Below, piece by piece: positions 62,452-64,000 of a DNA stretch of 64,000 nucleotides. A program made the position numbers and the translations under genes. Within the stretch, counting starts at the first letter, position 1. The number at the start of each line of letters is the position of its first letter. The notes under the pieces were generated by a model. The model was not told where the DNA came from and made no database searches. It saw nothing but the letters and a program-made list of their open reading frames with translations. Location: assembly GCF_902506375.1 (NCBI RefSeq), contig NZ_LR733284.1, positions 1,910,059 to 1,974,058 of the forward strand. The letters run 5' to 3'. The DNA is from Microbacterium sp. 8M (GTDB taxonomy: Bacteria > Actinomycetota > Actinomycetes > Actinomycetales > Microbacteriaceae).

Positions 62452-63363
62452 CTACTGCCCCGAGGACAAGGAGGCGGCCGAGTCCACACCGAGGATGTCG
62501 ACGACGATCGCCTGAGTGCCGTTGCCGTCCGAGCCGGTGCTCTGGCTCGTGCCGGCGGGCGGGATCACCAGGAGCACCTGGGATCCGACCGTCTGACCCT
62601 CGAGCTCCGAACCGGAGATCGCCATGGACTGCGAGTCCCAGGTAGACTTCAGCACCTTGCGGGTGTCCCAGTCCACGCTGGTGAACTGCACCCGGAGCAC
62701 GTCGCTCTTCTTCACCTTCGCGCCGTTGCCCCGGATGAGGGTCTGCGTCACCTGCTTCGCGGGCTTCTTGGCGTCGGGGATGATGACGCCGGGACGGCCG
62801 TCAGGAGCGCGCACCACGGTCGGCAGGCCGAGCGCATCGTTGTAGACCAGCGACCCCTCGGCGTGCGGGAGGAAGACCTTCTGCACGTCGACGACCGCGA
62901 CCGCCGCGTCCTCGGCGACGGTGCGCGCCGGGAACCCGACCAGCAGGCGGGATCCCGCCTTGGCACATCCCAGGGCGTCGCCGATGCCCTTGAGCTGGCC
63001 GTCCCACATGGTGATGTCGGCGACCTGGGTGGACCCGTCGAAGCCGGTGCTGCCGAGCGATTCGCCCGTCTTGGCGTCGTAGAGCGCCACATCGATGACG
63101 AACGGCTGGTTCTTCGCGGTGATCGCGGATCCCTTGCCGGTGATGAGATCGTCGACGCTGGACGCAGGCACCTTGGTGGGCGACGCGAACGTCACCCGCG
63201 GCGCCGAGCCGAATTCGCCCTTCACCGTGACCGAGTTCGTGAGCGCGGACGAGGTCGGCTTCGCCGAGCACGCCTGGCCCTCGTAGGAGGGGCCGGCAGA
63301 GCAGCCGGCCAGGGCGAGGGCGGCGAGGCCGAGGGTGATCAGAGCAGCGGCAGTCTTACGCAC
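62452..63363 (-). CDS. FKBP-type peptidyl-prolyl isomerase-like lipoprotein
   Basis: A 303-residue exported lipoprotein. The signal peptide RKTAAALITLGLAALALAGC has a lipobox Cys at about residue 21. Two degenerate FKBP-like domains follow: residues 95-175 (QLKGIGDALGCAKAGSRLLV), then DVLRVQFTSVDWDTRKVLKSTWDSQSMAI and SELEGQTVGSQVLLVIPP near the C-terminus. Loss of several active-site positions makes isomerase activity uncertain. The GTG at 63363 is seven bases after its -10. It lies one base from pafB. Confidence 0.8.
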   Translation of the reverse strand: MRKTAAALITLGLAALALAGCSAGPSYEGQACSAKPTSSALTNSVTVKGEFGSAPRVTFASPTKVPASSVDDLITGKGSAITAKNQPFVIDVALYDAKTGESLGSTGFDGSTQVADITMWDGQLKGIGDALGCAKAGSRLLVGFPARTVAEDAAVAVVDVQKVFLPHAEGSLVYNDALGLPTVVRAPDGRPGVIIPDAKKPAKQVTQTLIRGNGAKVKKSDVLRVQFTSVDWDTRKVLKSTWDSQSMAISGSELEGQTVGSQVLLVIPPAGTSQSTGSDGNGTQAIVVDILGVDSAASLSSGQ

Positions 63364-63370
63364 GCGCTCC

Positions 63371-63376
63371 AGTCTA
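63371..63376 (-). promoter_or_regulatory. -10 element of the FKBP-pafB-pafC unit
   Basis: TAGACT on the - strand, seven bases before the GTG at 63363. Its TAG is the stop codon of trmI. Confidence 0.5.
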
Positions 63377-64000
63377 TGCGGACGGATCCCCGGGCTCGGT
63401 CCCTTCGGCGTCCGCGTCGCGCGACGCGGCGAGCCGTGCTCCTCCCGCAGCCCGCTGCGCCTCCCGGACGCGCTTGCGCAGGTTCTTGTCCGTGATCTCC
63501 CGGTCGCCGACCGCCCCCGGGGTCCACAGCTCCACATCCTCGTCGCCGTAGGTGGCCTTCTTCGCCGCGCGGCGCTTCACGTCGGGCGGGATCGCGCCCG
63601 GCGCGAGCCGGCGCGCGGTGATGAGGAACCCGGTGTGCGCGACCATGCGGTGGTCGGGGCGCACGGCCAGACCCTCCACGTGCCAGCCGCGCACCATGGT
63701 CTCCGACGCCTCGGGCTCGGTGAACAGCCCGGTGCCGCGCACGTACTCTGCGACGCGCGACAGCTGAGTGGCGGTCGCCACGTAACAGAGCACGACGCCG
63801 CCCGGTGCGAGCGCGTCGGCGACGACGTCGATGCACTCCCACGGCGCGAGCATGTCGAGCACGACGCGGTCGACCGTGCCCGCCCCGAACTCGGCGGGCA
63901 GCGCCTCCTGCAGGTCGCCCACGACGACGCGCCACGACTCGGGCAGCTCGCCGAGGAAGGTCTCCACGTTGGCGGTGGCCACCTCGGCGAAATCCTCCCG
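63374..64000 (-). CDS. trmI: tRNA (adenine-58-N1)-methyltransferase TrmI (5' end cut by window edge)
   Basis: SAM-dependent m1A58 methylation of tRNA. The visible 208 C-terminal residues include the edge of the SAM domain (EDFAEVATANVETF), DRVVLDMLAPWECIDVVADAL, GGVVLCYVATATQLSRV, ETMVRGWHVEGLAVRPDHRM and VAHTGFLITARRLAPG, all TrmI signatures. A basic 40-residue tail follows. The frame is open to base 64000, so the start lies beyond the window. The gene matches Rv2118c. Confidence 0.93.
   Translation of the reverse strand, partial: REDFAEVATANVETFLGELPESWRVVVGDLQEALPAEFGAGTVDRVVLDMLAPWECIDVVADALAPGGVVLCYVATATQLSRVAEYVRGTGLFTEPEASETMVRGWHVEGLAVRPDHRMVAHTGFLITARRLAPGAIPPDVKRRAAKKATYGDEDVELWTPGAVGDREITDKNLRKRVREAQRAAGGARLAASRDADAEGTEPGDPSA

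Overview
The window is a continuous piece of a high-GC actinobacterial chromosome. It is densely packed with GTG starts, 1-4 base gene overlaps and very short intergenic gaps. The gene order (gmk-rpoZ-metK-priA-fmt-rsmB-rpe, hisEGFI, trpCBA-lgt-gltBD-pyk, pdtaR...polA, and rbpA-lnt-helY-tatC-tatA-pafC-pafB...trmI) matches actinobacteria in general. A DUF7882-type protein and the overall layout point to Microbacteriaceae, probably Microbacterium; the genus is an inference. No insertion sequence, phage gene, integrase, rRNA or CRISPR array was found. No gap longer than about 210 bases lacks a gene.

Region 1 (1-24150) is core metabolism on the + strand: guanylate kinase (cut by the window edge), RNA polymerase omega, SAM synthetase, PriA, formyl-Met-tRNA and rRNA methylation, ribulose-phosphate epimerase, four histidine genes, a trp block, lipoprotein diacylglyceryl transferase, glutamate synthase and pyruvate kinase. 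A tRNA-Leu(CAA) follows, with a duplicated 3' end 160 bases downstream, then the ANTAR regulator PdtaR, a GNAT protein and a thioesterase. Two genes usually found in these clusters are missing at their expected places: coaBC between rpoZ and metK, and trpE between hisI and the Trp-associated membrane protein.

Region 2 (24200-30600) holds DNA polymerase I, a DUF885 protein behind a palindromic promoter, a luciferase-like monooxygenase and an SGNH hydrolase. Region 3 (30641-36350, - strand) is the most unusual block. A divergent adenosylhomocysteinase-fold protein, an amidohydrolase of the nucleoside-deaminase type and a DUF985 cupin overlap end to start, and a complete polar amino acid ABC importer follows. 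This may be a salvage module for a SAH-like compound.

Region 4 (36390-46670) is accessory and mostly single-gene units: a DHFR-like reductase, small membrane proteins, an FGE-like protein without the copper cysteines, GNAT, YjbR and SRPBCC proteins, an Asp/Glu racemase, archaeal-type ProRS, a LuxR-type regulator with an atypical receiver, a DUF7882 protein, two overlapping GAF-ANTAR regulators and a MarR/membrane-protein pair. Region 5 (46680-54741) has a SpoU methyltransferase, a UvrA paralogue, an AraC/VOC pair, HdeD-like and SDR proteins, NfeD, a stomatin-like protein and a glycerophosphodiesterase. Region 6 (54896-64000) is the rbpA / lnt-helY-tatC-tatA-pafC-pafB-FKBP-trmI block. The Pup-proteasome genes that lie between pafB and trmI in M. 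tuberculosis are absent here.

A recurring signal is a TANNNT -10 element 6-8 bases upstream of the start codon (about 17 genes). This fits leaderless transcription and was used to choose several starts.
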